Origin: Magnetococcales bacterium DCbin4
GTDB lineage: Bacteria; Pseudomonadota; Magnetococcia; Magnetococcales; UBA8363
Assembly (NCBI GenBank): GCA_002753735.1
Contig: PEAN01000008.1
Span: 24,991 to 88,990 of the forward strand
Direction of reading: 5' to 3'
DNA length: 64,000 bases
Shown here: piece after piece, positions 50,183 through 60,087 of the stretch
Layout of the letters: each line of letters opens with the position of its first letter
How positions within the stretch are numbered: position 1 is the first letter of the stretch
Position numbers and translations under genes: made by a program
Notes under the pieces: generated by a model
What the model saw: the letters and a program-made list of their open reading frames with translations, nothing else
Database searches by the model: none
Told to the model about the DNA's origin: nothing

Positions 50183-51348
50183 GGAGCTGCCTCTCGCCGA
50201 GTTCCCTGAACGATCTCCCCGGCGATGCGCACCAGATCCTGTTTCGAGTGGGGCTTCAGGACACGGTCCGAACCGCCCTCAAACAAAAACAACCGGGCGC
50301 GGCGCAGCATGGGAGTGAAAAAACGGGCGGAAATGGAAATTTCCGGGAAACTGCCGTACATGCACCCGGAACAACGCGATGTGACGGCATGTGCCTGCAT
50401 GCGCATGCGTTCGCTCTGGAACCATGCGGGAAACCTGGGATCCATCACCGGATAGGATTCCGGCAGTCGGTAATCGCAGCAAACCGCCATGTCACCATTG
50501 GGTTGAACAACAAAATAAAGATTGGGACTGTCACAGACACCTCCGTTGCGCCGACGCCATCGAATGGGTTCATCGCAGATCTTGCGATAGATGTCATCAA
50601 GATATTCGTCAGAGTCGTACACATTGTGGCCGCTATTGCGCATCTGCTTGACCTGTTCCAGGATTTCGCGCACCCGTGGCAGCTGATCCCGTGAAAACCG
50701 CAGGGAGGGATCGAACGTGCTGAAATTGCGCGGTTCGGCAGGAACCGTGACATGGGCCGGAACCAGGGAGACCCACCAACCGATCTCGTCGGCAAAGCGG
50801 ATCACATCGGGAATATCCTCCAAGTTGCGCGGGGTGATGACGCAACCGAGAGCGGCGAAGCCATCCCGGGGAAAGATTTCATTGATCAGGGAAATGGCGT
50901 TCATGGCTTCGTCCCAGGAGCGGTCGAAGCCGCCATTGAGGCGATTCTGAACGGCGGGACGCAACGAATCCAGGGAGACGGAGACATCCCGCACTCCGGT
51001 CGCCGCCACGGCCTCCAACTGATCGCGCTTGGCAAACCCGTTGGTCTGAATGCGGGGATGGATGCGATGCGCCATAAAGGCGCGACATATCTCCGGGAGA
51101 TCCTTGCGCATGAAAGGTTCGCCTCCGGTCAACAATACCACCGAAGTCCCGATTTTTGCCAGATTCTTGGCAATATCCCAACACGCTTCGGTGGAAACCT
51201 CCTCCTGATCAGCATTGGCGTAAATGATATTGCACTGCTCGCATGCCAGATTGCAGCGGGACGTGACGTAGAACTGCACATAAGCAGGCGTATTTTTGGT
51301 GATGACCGAGGACGCCAGACGGGCCACCCCCCCTTCGAAGAAACTCAT
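50179..51348 (-). CDS. radical SAM protein (SPASM-like C-terminus)
   Basis: VQFYVTSRCNLACEQCNIIYANAD (CxxxCxxC) and a C-terminal Cys cluster (VCDSPNLYFVVQPNGDMAVCCDYR...RCSGCMYG). Confidence 0.9.
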   Translation of the reverse strand: MSFFEGGVARLASSVITKNTPAYVQFYVTSRCNLACEQCNIIYANADQEEVSTEACWDIAKNLAKIGTSVVLLTGGEPFMRKDLPEICRAFMAHRIHPRIQTNGFAKRDQLEAVAATGVRDVSVSLDSLRPAVQNRLNGGFDRSWDEAMNAISLINEIFPRDGFAALGCVITPRNLEDIPDVIRFADEIGWWVSLVPAHVTVPAEPRNFSTFDPSLRFSRDQLPRVREILEQVKQMRNSGHNVYDSDEYLDDIYRKICDEPIRWRRRNGGVCDSPNLYFVVQPNGDMAVCCDYRLPESYPVMDPRFPAWFQSERMRMQAHAVTSRCSGCMYGSFPEISISARFFTPMLRRARLFLFEGGSDRVLKPHSKQDLVRIAGEIVQGTRREAAP

Positions 51349-51351
51349 GGA

Positions 51352-52191
51352 TTACTCTTCCTCTTTCCAGACCACGATGCCGATATTCCAACACATCCAA
51401 CCAAGAATCGGCATGACACCCAAGACGATCCGATCCAGAAACGCTAAAGGTTTGTACCATGCACGCAATTCGGCTTCGTGAGTGAGGATTCGTTTCCAAT
51501 AGCGATCTTCATTGGGATGGACCCGATCAATCAGATAAAACTTGACGAAAATAAGAAGAGCGCTGAGCCAAAAAAACCGCACCTCCACGCGGGGAAAGCG
51601 CGCCCGGAACCAGCCGAATTGACTGTAACGTATGGGGTGCTCGTCGATGGTACGCACGCCCGAGGCCATCCTGCGGTAAATGTTGATGACCGGATTGTGC
51701 GCCACGGGATCCCAGAAAGCCGCCATCCCTCCCGGTTTCAGGACCCTCTTCACCTGATCAAGACACTGCTCAATGTCCACATGGTGGAGAAGATTCGCGG
51801 CATAGACGAAGTCGAATGAGGCTGCGGGTAAGACCGAAAGATCGTCCGCCGAACAGGTCTGAGTTTCCACGGAAACGCCGTGATGCCTCGCTACATTTTT
51901 CACCAATTCAAGCATTTTCGGCGAAATGTCCGTCGCAACGACGCTGGCACCTTGCTTGGCGAAAAAGACCGCTCCCTCACCCGCGCCGCTGCCCAACTCC
52001 AGCAGACGCTTTCCGCGCACGTCTCCCATGCGACGCCAGATCCATTGCGGCTCCGGAGAGGTGCAGGCGGAAAACGTTTCATCGACCAGCACAGTAGCGG
52101 GATCGATCACTTCGGACCAGTCGTCATGAAACGCACGTTCTCGATCATTGCGTTCCGCTTGATCGTAAGGCAAGACGGACATCGGTTTCAA
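51352..52191 (-). CDS. class I SAM-dependent methyltransferase
   Basis: GKRLLELGSGAGEGAVFFAKQGASVVATDISPKMLELV...FDFVYAANLLHHVDIEQCLDQVKRVLKPGG. Confidence 0.87.
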   Translation of the reverse strand: MKPMSVLPYDQAERNDRERAFHDDWSEVIDPATVLVDETFSACTSPEPQWIWRRMGDVRGKRLLELGSGAGEGAVFFAKQGASVVATDISPKMLELVKNVARHHGVSVETQTCSADDLSVLPAASFDFVYAANLLHHVDIEQCLDQVKRVLKPGGMAAFWDPVAHNPVINIYRRMASGVRTIDEHPIRYSQFGWFRARFPRVEVRFFWLSALLIFVKFYLIDRVHPNEDRYWKRILTHEAELRAWYKPLAFLDRIVLGVMPILGWMCWNIGIVVWKEEE

Positions 52192-53186
52192 CCATCCTTT
52201 TCCGTATCGGTTGTCTCAGCGGGCAAGAAAGATTCTGCGCTGATCACTTCGTGAATGATATAGTGGGGACGACCCTGGACATTGATAAAGACGCGGCCGA
52301 GATACTCACCAAGGACCCCTAAGCAAAGGAAGTTGACCCCGAACAAGAACCACACAGTCACCAGAATGGAAACCACACCATGAACAAAGAGGTGGGGAAA
52401 GGCCAGCCTGAGGATCACCCAGATGATCGCGGCAACGATCCCAAAAAACGTCATGCCGAAGCCCAGAATCGACATCCAGTGCAGCGGTTTGGTGGAAAAA
52501 GAAAAGATGGCGTCCAGAGAGAATGCGATCATTTTTTTTAAGGGATATTTGGTCTCCCCATCCACCCTGGGATCCCGATCATACAAAAAAGGCTCCTGCC
52601 GATACCCCAGCCACGCAACCATCCCTCGCAGGAAACGATGCTGTTCCGGCATGTTGTTCAGCGCCAGCACCAGACGGCGGTCCATGATGCGGAAATCACC
52701 CGTGTTTCTAGGAATATTCGTCGTCGTCATCTTGGAGAGGAAGCGATAGAACAAAGACGCTGTGATCAACTTGAATCTGGTTTCTCCCTTTCTTTCCCGG
52801 CGTTGTCCGTAAACCACGTCCACCCCGTCACGCCAGCGCTCCAGCATCGGCATCAGGAGTTCTGGAGGATCCTGCAAGTCGGCGTCGATAATGGCGACAA
52901 CATCGCCACGTACCAGGGAAAGCGCGGCGGAAACCGCCATCTGATGTCCGAAATTGCGACTCAGGTTGATCACCCGGTAAACCGGATTGCGTTGGACTTG
53001 TGCAGTAGCGATCTCCAGGGTCCGATCACGGGAACCGTCATTGACCAGAACCACTTCCACTCTGACCGGTAGTGACTGAACCACCAAATCCAGGCGTTCA
53101 AACAACTTCCCCAAAACAGGCTCTTCGTTGTACATGGGGATGACAAGAGACAACAGTGTCTCATGTGATAAAACTCTGTTGGCCAT
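52188..53186 (-). CDS. GtrB/CsbB-type polyprenyl-phosphate glycosyltransferase (GT2, two C-terminal TM segments)
   Basis: LSLVIPMYNEEPVLGKLFERLD...VLVNDGSRDRT...RNFGHQMAVSAALSLVRGDVVAIIDADLQDPPELL; two C-terminal TM segments and GEYLGRVFINVQGRPHYII. Confidence 0.9.
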   Translation of the reverse strand: MANRVLSHETLLSLVIPMYNEEPVLGKLFERLDLVVQSLPVRVEVVLVNDGSRDRTLEIATAQVQRNPVYRVINLSRNFGHQMAVSAALSLVRGDVVAIIDADLQDPPELLMPMLERWRDGVDVVYGQRRERKGETRFKLITASLFYRFLSKMTTTNIPRNTGDFRIMDRRLVLALNNMPEQHRFLRGMVAWLGYRQEPFLYDRDPRVDGETKYPLKKMIAFSLDAIFSFSTKPLHWMSILGFGMTFFGIVAAIIWVILRLAFPHLFVHGVVSILVTVWFLFGVNFLCLGVLGEYLGRVFINVQGRPHYIIHEVISAESFLPAETTDTEKDG

Positions 53187-53290
53187 GAATCCTCCGGTTT
53201 GACAAAGGACGGAAAGCGTCGATTTGTGTTTTCAATGCGCTTCACCAAGTCGTCACATGCATCATGCGCCTGGTGCCGTGAAACGCGGTT

Positions 53291-54874
53291 CTATTCCGCA
53301 GACACTTTCATTACGGGTACCGGCATCTGCTTCCATTTAGAATTCGATGCCTTGGGTGCCGGATGACATGATCGTAGCGTTTTCGGGTCGATCTTCAACG
53401 GCTCCCATTGTTCCTTGTAACGAAAATTCTCTTTGCCCACCTCACCGCTACCATGAATCAGCAGCCACAAGAACCGGATGCCATAATAGACGAGCCAGAA
53501 AAACTCACCCGATCTGATACCACGCCAGATATTTCGAAATATATATTCAGGGTTCTTATAATAGAGGTCTATATATGCCTTTCTATAATATTTCGTAATC
53601 ATCGCCGAGGATAGCGTCGGATGGTCGAAGATGGCATTCGCCTCGTTATATACGTTATAGTCATCCCAATTAAACGTCTTGATGCGTCCTTGTTCGCGCA
53701 ACATGTCGAACATTGGCGTCCCGGGGAAGGGAACGGTCATGCCGAATTTCATCACATCTACCTTGGTTCGGCGAGCGTAACGGATGGTGTCGTTCATCGT
53801 TTTTTCTGTATCGGAAGAGAGACCAAACATATACATGCCCCAGGTCTCCAACCCGGCCTTACGGGCCAGAGCGACCGCCTTGATCCCTTCCTCCAAGGTC
53901 GCCCTCCCGCTTTTGCCGAACGCCTTGAGTACCTCGTCGTTGCCGCTTTCAAAACCGAAATGAACCCGGTAGCATCCGGCGCGCTTCATGACATCGAACA
54001 GTTCGAGATTAGCGCTCTCTACCCGGATGCCATTGCTGCATGTCCAGGCAATATTCAAATTCCTTCTGATAATCGCCTCGCATACCTGGATCGCCCATTT
54101 GTTGTCGCTGGTAAAAATATCATCAGCGAGATGGAATTCCCGGTAGCCCAGTTTCATCAGGTAGGCCACCTCCTCGGCGCATCGTTCTGGCGACTTCTTC
54201 CGATATCCAAGCCCCATGGAGTTCTTGCTGGCGCAAAAGTCGCATTTGAAAATGCAGCCTCGGGAAAATTCGGCGGTGATGAGCGGCGCATGGCGGGCCA
54301 TGATTTTCGAAATGCGCTTTTCATACTCTTCGATCGGATAAAGATCCCATGACGGCATGGCCAGTTCATCCAGATATTCAACCAATGGCCGATCACCGTT
54401 GGCCACCACCTCCCCGTCATGACGCCAATAAATGCCGGGAATATCTGCGGCGGGCTTGCCATCCAGGATATCGACCACCGTTCGGTCCCCCTCTCCCACG
54501 ACCACCATGTCCAGAGCGGACTCTCTGATGGTTTCGGACGGCAGGGCAGAGGCGTGAATGCCACCGCCGACAACCAGAATGTCCTTCGAAATGTCCTTTA
54601 CCAAAAAGGATATATCACGCATCTGGTTAATCAATGGAGTGGTTGCGGTAATCCCAACCACATCAGGCCGCAACCGCAGGATCTCGGCACGAACATATTC
54701 GGGGTCGTAGGAGCGATAGGAGAGATCCATGATCGCAGCTTCGTGTCCACCGATCCTCGCGGCACCGCCAAGCACTGCCAAGCTGAGAACCGGATAGACC
54801 GGATTGGCAATGCCAGCCTGCGTGGAGCCGTACACGTTGTAATAGGAAGGGTTGATCAACAAAATCTTAGACAT
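53291..54874 (-). CDS. B12-binding domain radical SAM protein
   Basis: N-terminal cobalamin-binding-like domain (ILLINPSYYNVYGS...VVGGGIHASALPSETI), then EFSRGCIFKCDFCASKNSMG (CxxxCxxC). Confidence 0.9.
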   Translation of the reverse strand: MSKILLINPSYYNVYGSTQAGIANPVYPVLSLAVLGGAARIGGHEAAIMDLSYRSYDPEYVRAEILRLRPDVVGITATTPLINQMRDISFLVKDISKDILVVGGGIHASALPSETIRESALDMVVVGEGDRTVVDILDGKPAADIPGIYWRHDGEVVANGDRPLVEYLDELAMPSWDLYPIEEYEKRISKIMARHAPLITAEFSRGCIFKCDFCASKNSMGLGYRKKSPERCAEEVAYLMKLGYREFHLADDIFTSDNKWAIQVCEAIIRRNLNIAWTCSNGIRVESANLELFDVMKRAGCYRVHFGFESGNDEVLKAFGKSGRATLEEGIKAVALARKAGLETWGMYMFGLSSDTEKTMNDTIRYARRTKVDVMKFGMTVPFPGTPMFDMLREQGRIKTFNWDDYNVYNEANAIFDHPTLSSAMITKYYRKAYIDLYYKNPEYIFRNIWRGIRSGEFFWLVYYGIRFLWLLIHGSGEVGKENFRYKEQWEPLKIDPKTLRSCHPAPKASNSKWKQMPVPVMKVSAE

Positions 54875-54911
54875 AGACCTGACTTATCCCCATGGTGGCT
54901 ATTGCGGCGGG

Positions 54912-56633
54912 TCAGCGTAACATTCCCATCAATCGTTTCCAGAGACGAACACGCATCCTGCGGGGTAGTAAACGTGCGATGAAATCCATACCTTTGGAAC
55001 GGATGCCAACTTTCAATACAGGCCCTTGCTTCCGTTTTACCGCCAATAAAATTGCATCCGCCACGGTTTCCGGAGTATCCAGGCGTTCGTTCGGCAGAAC
55101 CAACACCCCCGCACGTTCCTGGAAACGGGTACTCATGCCGCCAGGACAGACAGTCAATACCTCGACTCCACTCCCTTCCATCTCTCCCCACAAAGCTTCG
55201 CCAAAAGAGAGCAGCGCCGCATTGGAGGCCGCATAGGCAGCCATATATGGCAACGCCTGATAGGCAGATGACGAACTGATGAGCACGATGCGCCCAAAAG
55301 AACGCGAGGTCATGACCAGAGCCGCATGGTGGCACAGACGGACCCGGGAAACCAGGTTGACGAGAAAAATATTCACCTGAGTTATCCCGTTCAATTGCGT
55401 CACCGGCCCCCGGGCACCGAACCCTGCGCAGGCGAACACCTCGTCGATACCCTCACCGCCCCAGATTGGAGATGTCAACAACCGGTTGAGTTCATCGTCC
55501 CGGCTGAGGTCACACACCACGCGCTTGACGACGGCAGGGTGACCGGAAAGCATGGCGGCGAGTCCATCCTCATCCTTGTCCACCAAAATCAGGCGTCGGT
55601 TCATGTCGGCCAATTTGACAGCAAGAGCCGCACCCAACCCGGAAGCAGCACCGGTAAGCAATGTCAACCCAGCAGGTGGAAAATAAAAGTCGGACCGGCG
55701 CCGTTCCGCCTGGATCACCTCTTCCACGCTCTCCCGGGGGCCATGCCGTGGAGACCAGCCCAATCCTTGCAAAGCCGCGTCGGAGGCGGTCAGGGCATCA
55801 TACAGCAGGGCCCTGGCTTGGAACGGAAGCCAACGCATGACGGGACGCAACAGGTCGGCGGCCCAAGCCAGGGGAACCCGGACTGCGTTCGGGGCAGCCC
55901 AGGCGAATACCTGCCCCAGGGCGATGGGATGACCCGCCGCAAAAAAGATCCGATTCACTGCCTCCGGATGAGTCGATGTGAGAATCAGTGCCTCCACGAG
56001 ATCGTCCACATGCAGAAAGGAAAATCGTCCCGGAAAGGCAAACCGGGACAAAAGACCGCCGGACATTGCGCTACGTACGAAGACCGCCAGATGTGAGCGC
56101 AGCTTCATTTCCGCACCGACCACAGGAGTCGGACGCACGATGCACCAGGGCAGACTGCTCTCTCGAACCGCAACTTCGGCCTCCCATTTGGAACGGCCGT
56201 AATCCGTGCACGGATGTGACGGGTACGTTTCGTCGACCGGCTCTCGGCAAAGATCAGTCGGGGCACGATCCACCGCGCCAAACGTACTGACGAACACAAA
56301 GCGGGAAAGCCCGGGAACCTGATCTTTCACCGCCGCCAATAACGCAGTGGTAGCCAAAAAGTTGGATTGCCTGAATTGAGGACCGTTTCCGAACTTGGCT
56401 TCCCCGGCAAGATGGATGACCACGTCGCTTCCCGATAAAGCGGACGCATAGGTCTTGGGACTTCCCAGGTCACCCGCAACCAGGATCAACCCCGGCAGCG
56501 TGGAACCTACTTTCTCGGTTGAGCGGACGAGTGCTCGGACCTCGGCACCTTGTGCCACCAAGCGGGTACACAGGCGGCGGCCTATGAATCCCGAAGCCCC
56601 GGTGATGAAATAAATGCGACGTCCAAGGCTCAT
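54912..56633 (-). CDS. bidomain protein: NAD-dependent epimerase/dehydratase + classical SDR
   Basis: YFITGASGFIGRRLCTRLVAQGAEVRALVR...YGRSKWEAE; second Rossmann domain LTLLTGAASGLGAALAVKLADMNRRLILVDKD...YMAAYAASNAALLSFGEAL. Confidence 0.87.
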   Translation of the reverse strand: MSLGRRIYFITGASGFIGRRLCTRLVAQGAEVRALVRSTEKVGSTLPGLILVAGDLGSPKTYASALSGSDVVIHLAGEAKFGNGPQFRQSNFLATTALLAAVKDQVPGLSRFVFVSTFGAVDRAPTDLCREPVDETYPSHPCTDYGRSKWEAEVAVRESSLPWCIVRPTPVVGAEMKLRSHLAVFVRSAMSGGLLSRFAFPGRFSFLHVDDLVEALILTSTHPEAVNRIFFAAGHPIALGQVFAWAAPNAVRVPLAWAADLLRPVMRWLPFQARALLYDALTASDAALQGLGWSPRHGPRESVEEVIQAERRRSDFYFPPAGLTLLTGAASGLGAALAVKLADMNRRLILVDKDEDGLAAMLSGHPAVVKRVVCDLSRDDELNRLLTSPIWGGEGIDEVFACAGFGARGPVTQLNGITQVNIFLVNLVSRVRLCHHAALVMTSRSFGRIVLISSSSAYQALPYMAAYAASNAALLSFGEALWGEMEGSGVEVLTVCPGGMSTRFQERAGVLVLPNERLDTPETVADAILLAVKRKQGPVLKVGIRSKGMDFIARLLPRRMRVRLWKRLMGMLR

Positions 56634-57583
56634 GCCGAGCCTCCAGACCGGTCAGAAATCCGCTCTTCCTGCGGTGTCAGTGTGAAGGTCAAAACACCCC
56701 CCTGGGAAGGAGGAACGATCAGAGATAAAATCCACGCCATAGGCAACAACAGACCGCTCAACACAAGCGCCGCCATGCGCCCGCCGACACCGGGAATGTT
56801 TTTCTTCAAACGGCTGTGAACGAAATTGGCCGACCGGGTCATACCGCCCGCCAGGGTATCCACCCAACCAAAGATCTCGTATTCAAAATTCCGCCCTCGG
56901 AGGAACTCCACCCGATCTTTCCGCCAGTGTGCACGTAACACGGTAATGAGTACGGAATCCCAGTACCACACATGCCTGCCATAATCGAGAAACGAAGCGT
57001 AGCGACCGAAGAGTCGGGGCTGCCCACCGCCCTGATTGGGAATGCTGACGATGATTGTTCCTCCGGGGGCCAATTTGGTACGCAAGGCACCTAGAAATGC
57101 CAGCGGTGCGTTCACATGTTCCAGGACATGCCACAGAAAGATGACGTCGAATCGCCCTGCGGGCAACTCATCCATTTCAGCGACTACAGCAACGCCCCGC
57201 TGTACAGCATTGGCACGGCGGGCAGACTCCGGTTCCAATCCCATTACCTTTGCGTAACCCTGGTGGCGCAGAAATACCAGAAACTGGCCATCTCCACATC
57301 CCATATCCAGAATGCGGACGGATCGGTCCCGCAACATGGGGAGCTGCGCCGTGAGCCAGCGCCAGCGAAGCTGGAACAGGGCATCCATGACCCGGGAATC
57401 GCCCTTCTGGATATCCGTCTCCACACTTGCCTTGATTTGGCGCATCGGTGGCAGGCGCAAAGCTTTACATTGATCGCATCGCAAAAAGGACAAGCCGACG
57501 TCCCAGACTTCAGCGAGTCCCCGCAGACCCGCGTCGGCAGACTCGTCACAGGCGGGACACGTCATCGGCATGGTTCCGTGCAT
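56630..57583 (-). CDS. methyltransferase with N-terminal zinc-ribbon-like CxxC motifs
   Basis: MTCPACDESADAG...LRCDQCKALRLPP; SAM motif RILDMGCGDGQFLVFLRHQGYAKVMGLEP...FDVIFLWHVLEHVNAPLAFLGALRTKLAPGGTIIVSIPN. Confidence 0.87.
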   Translation of the reverse strand: MHGTMPMTCPACDESADAGLRGLAEVWDVGLSFLRCDQCKALRLPPMRQIKASVETDIQKGDSRVMDALFQLRWRWLTAQLPMLRDRSVRILDMGCGDGQFLVFLRHQGYAKVMGLEPESARRANAVQRGVAVVAEMDELPAGRFDVIFLWHVLEHVNAPLAFLGALRTKLAPGGTIIVSIPNQGGGQPRLFGRYASFLDYGRHVWYWDSVLITVLRAHWRKDRVEFLRGRNFEYEIFGWVDTLAGGMTRSANFVHSRLKKNIPGVGGRMAALVLSGLLLPMAWILSLIVPPSQGGVLTFTLTPQEERISDRSGGSA

Positions 57584-57588
57584 GGACG

Positions 57589-60075
57589 CTACGTACTCCC
57601 CTTTTCTGCGACGACCGCCCATTTCCGACACGCGCTCATCAGCCAGAAAAATCCCGCAAGGGCGATCCCCGAAAGCGGTAGCCAGACCTTATAGTGAGAT
57701 AAATCATAGTGAACGGTCATTCCGCCCCCTTCCAGGACAAGATCGGAAATGCGGAAGGGAACCGCGGTCAAGGGGAAGGGGATCGTCTTCCCGGCGGCGA
57801 CCGTCAGCGTCCATTTCCCTTCCAGTGGCAACCCGAAAACCGGAACGACCCGGTCAGTATAATACTCCAGGGGATGGTTCATGAACAACGCCCCACGAAT
57901 GCCCACCAGATCCTCGGGAGCCGAGATCTGCCACATCAGATTGGACACCCGGGCCGCCGACAACTCACGCCGCACGCCATTCAACCGGTCGAAGGCAGCA
58001 ATGCTTTCCGGCGCGCCTCTGGCCAAACCGTTTAGCATATCGTTGATATCCTGCGTCGTACCCCCTGGAAAGAAGGAGACGTCGCTCCAACTATCAGACA
58101 ACGCATAAGCCCGCAAATCTCCGACACGTTGAACCAGCTCGACGTCTGGCCTGCCGATCTCACGATCCGTGAACAGGTAGCGTATTCCCAACGAATTGAA
58201 CAACCGCGCCGCCGCAGGACTCAAGGCACCCGTTTCCGCCTCGATGACATATTCGGCGCAGATCCATAACACCTCGAAAAGATTGGCACCTTCCCGATTG
58301 TACTGTTCCACATGATTCAGGGGATACCAGAACTGCCGGGTCTTGATGAACAGTCCGGTGTCGAGGGGGCCGTCCAGGGTACGGAATCCGGCGTTCGTTG
58401 CCTCGAACCGGTAAAAGGAACTGTTTTCAGATGTGCAGGTTTCCAAGGTCAACGCCCGTGCTCCAGGGGTCAGCCCCGCGAAAATAGGATGAGAAGCCGG
58501 ATCTTGCGCCGTCGGCAGGTTGGGGTAATGAAACTGATAAATGCCGACATAGCAAACACCCACGAGAAACGCCAGCGCCAAAGGCCGCGCACCACGGTGC
58601 TCCTGGGTGGTATGGTGCCAAAAGAGAAAGAACAACACAACAATGACCACCCCCACCAGGGCGGCTCCCCAACGATCCGGGGTCTGAAACAGATGGACCA
58701 AGTCGACGAGCTTTCCTGTCATGAGTTTTTCAGGCACGACGGCCCCGAGCGGGGCCAACGCCACAGCCAAAAGATTTGCAAAAAACAGTATAAGGATGAA
58801 TCCATGCGCCCCCCACTTCCAGAACCTTGTCAGAAGGTTGGCCCTGGAAACGCTTTCCGCCAGCCAAGCCAGAAGCAGCATGGCGAACAGGTTACCGAAA
58901 AAAAGCATGCGCATGGGTGCGTTGTGGGAATACTTCATACCCGGGAACCATTCGCGAAACAACATATTAACGCTCAGGAAACCATTCACGAGGATCACGA
59001 ACAGAGTGATGGACAAAAGCCCCCAGACCACCGCCGGTGTCGCCACCAAGGCGCGTCGTCCCCGTCCGAACCATGCTGCCAACAGGAGGGGAAGCAAAAT
59101 CATGAATGGCAGGTAGATCCCCAACCAGAGCTGAGAAACGAGAAATGCATCCAATAAGCTTCCCAATCCCGTCCACGGCGCGAACAGGGGATAGGCCAGA
59201 GCCACCGGCTCACGCACCATACGGGACTCAAGCAGAATGGGAGCCAGAAAAAAGATCATCGTCATGACGGCCAGGAGAAACGCCGCCACACCGAAGAGTG
59301 TTCCCTTTGCAACCCGAGACCGCTCCCCTTGGGCATGAATGAAATGGCCGAGGGCGACAATCGCCAGAAATATGCCGATGAACAACAAAATGGAAATGAA
59401 GTTGATCGCCACCGCCATAACGACCAACCCAAAGAAAATGAGGAGGAAACGTGGTTTGGCGGTTTCGATGAAACGATGAAAAGCAGCAAGAATACAGAGG
59501 CCACCGTAATACAGGCCTGGTTGATGGGTATGGGCGAGAAAATGCAAAGCCAATGGCGTCAGCGTTCCGAAGATGGCGACCATGAGGCTCCATTCCGGCG
59601 ACAACCGTAGAATCCGAGCCCACCAGAAAAAACCGAAGGCACCAAAATTGAGGAGCAGGAACATCTGCACCCCTTTTGCGACTTTTTCGTTCTTGATGAG
59701 CAGCCACGGAAGATGGAATGGGGAGAGATAGCTGTACACCATGGAATCTTCTTGAGACATACCACCGAAAACGCGTTCATTCCAAAAGGGAAGTTCCAGA
59801 TTGAGTAGACTCTCCCGATAAAAACTGAGAAAATTCCTTTCCTGATTGATGAAATCCGCCTGCCCATATTGATCCCGGGCGGTCAGGGGAGCCTCTGAAA
59901 GATGGGCAGAAGCGAACGTCCCCTGCCCCAGAACAGCACGTGGGGCATAGATCATCCGTCCCGACAAATAGGGCCAAACGGTTGCCAGGAACAGCAGTTC
60001 CAACAGAAAGAATGCCAGCAGAAACTTCCTTGATGAGGGTGCCACCGCTTCGCCCATCGGGGAAGGTGTATTCAT
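57589..60075 (-). CDS. YfhO-family membrane protein (putative GT-C glycosyltransferase)
   Basis: 828 aa, polytopic with an early loop QADFINQERNFLSFYRESLLNLELPFWNERVFGGMSQEDSMVYSYLSPFHLP (YfhO-like) and a C-terminal soluble region. Confidence 0.72.
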   Translation of the reverse strand: MNTPSPMGEAVAPSSRKFLLAFFLLELLFLATVWPYLSGRMIYAPRAVLGQGTFASAHLSEAPLTARDQYGQADFINQERNFLSFYRESLLNLELPFWNERVFGGMSQEDSMVYSYLSPFHLPWLLIKNEKVAKGVQMFLLLNFGAFGFFWWARILRLSPEWSLMVAIFGTLTPLALHFLAHTHQPGLYYGGLCILAAFHRFIETAKPRFLLIFFGLVVMAVAINFISILLFIGIFLAIVALGHFIHAQGERSRVAKGTLFGVAAFLLAVMTMIFFLAPILLESRMVREPVALAYPLFAPWTGLGSLLDAFLVSQLWLGIYLPFMILLPLLLAAWFGRGRRALVATPAVVWGLLSITLFVILVNGFLSVNMLFREWFPGMKYSHNAPMRMLFFGNLFAMLLLAWLAESVSRANLLTRFWKWGAHGFILILFFANLLAVALAPLGAVVPEKLMTGKLVDLVHLFQTPDRWGAALVGVVIVVLFFLFWHHTTQEHRGARPLALAFLVGVCYVGIYQFHYPNLPTAQDPASHPIFAGLTPGARALTLETCTSENSSFYRFEATNAGFRTLDGPLDTGLFIKTRQFWYPLNHVEQYNREGANLFEVLWICAEYVIEAETGALSPAAARLFNSLGIRYLFTDREIGRPDVELVQRVGDLRAYALSDSWSDVSFFPGGTTQDINDMLNGLARGAPESIAAFDRLNGVRRELSAARVSNLMWQISAPEDLVGIRGALFMNHPLEYYTDRVVPVFGLPLEGKWTLTVAAGKTIPFPLTAVPFRISDLVLEGGGMTVHYDLSHYKVWLPLSGIALAGFFWLMSACRKWAVVAEKGST

Positions 60076-60087
60076 GAAACAATCCCC

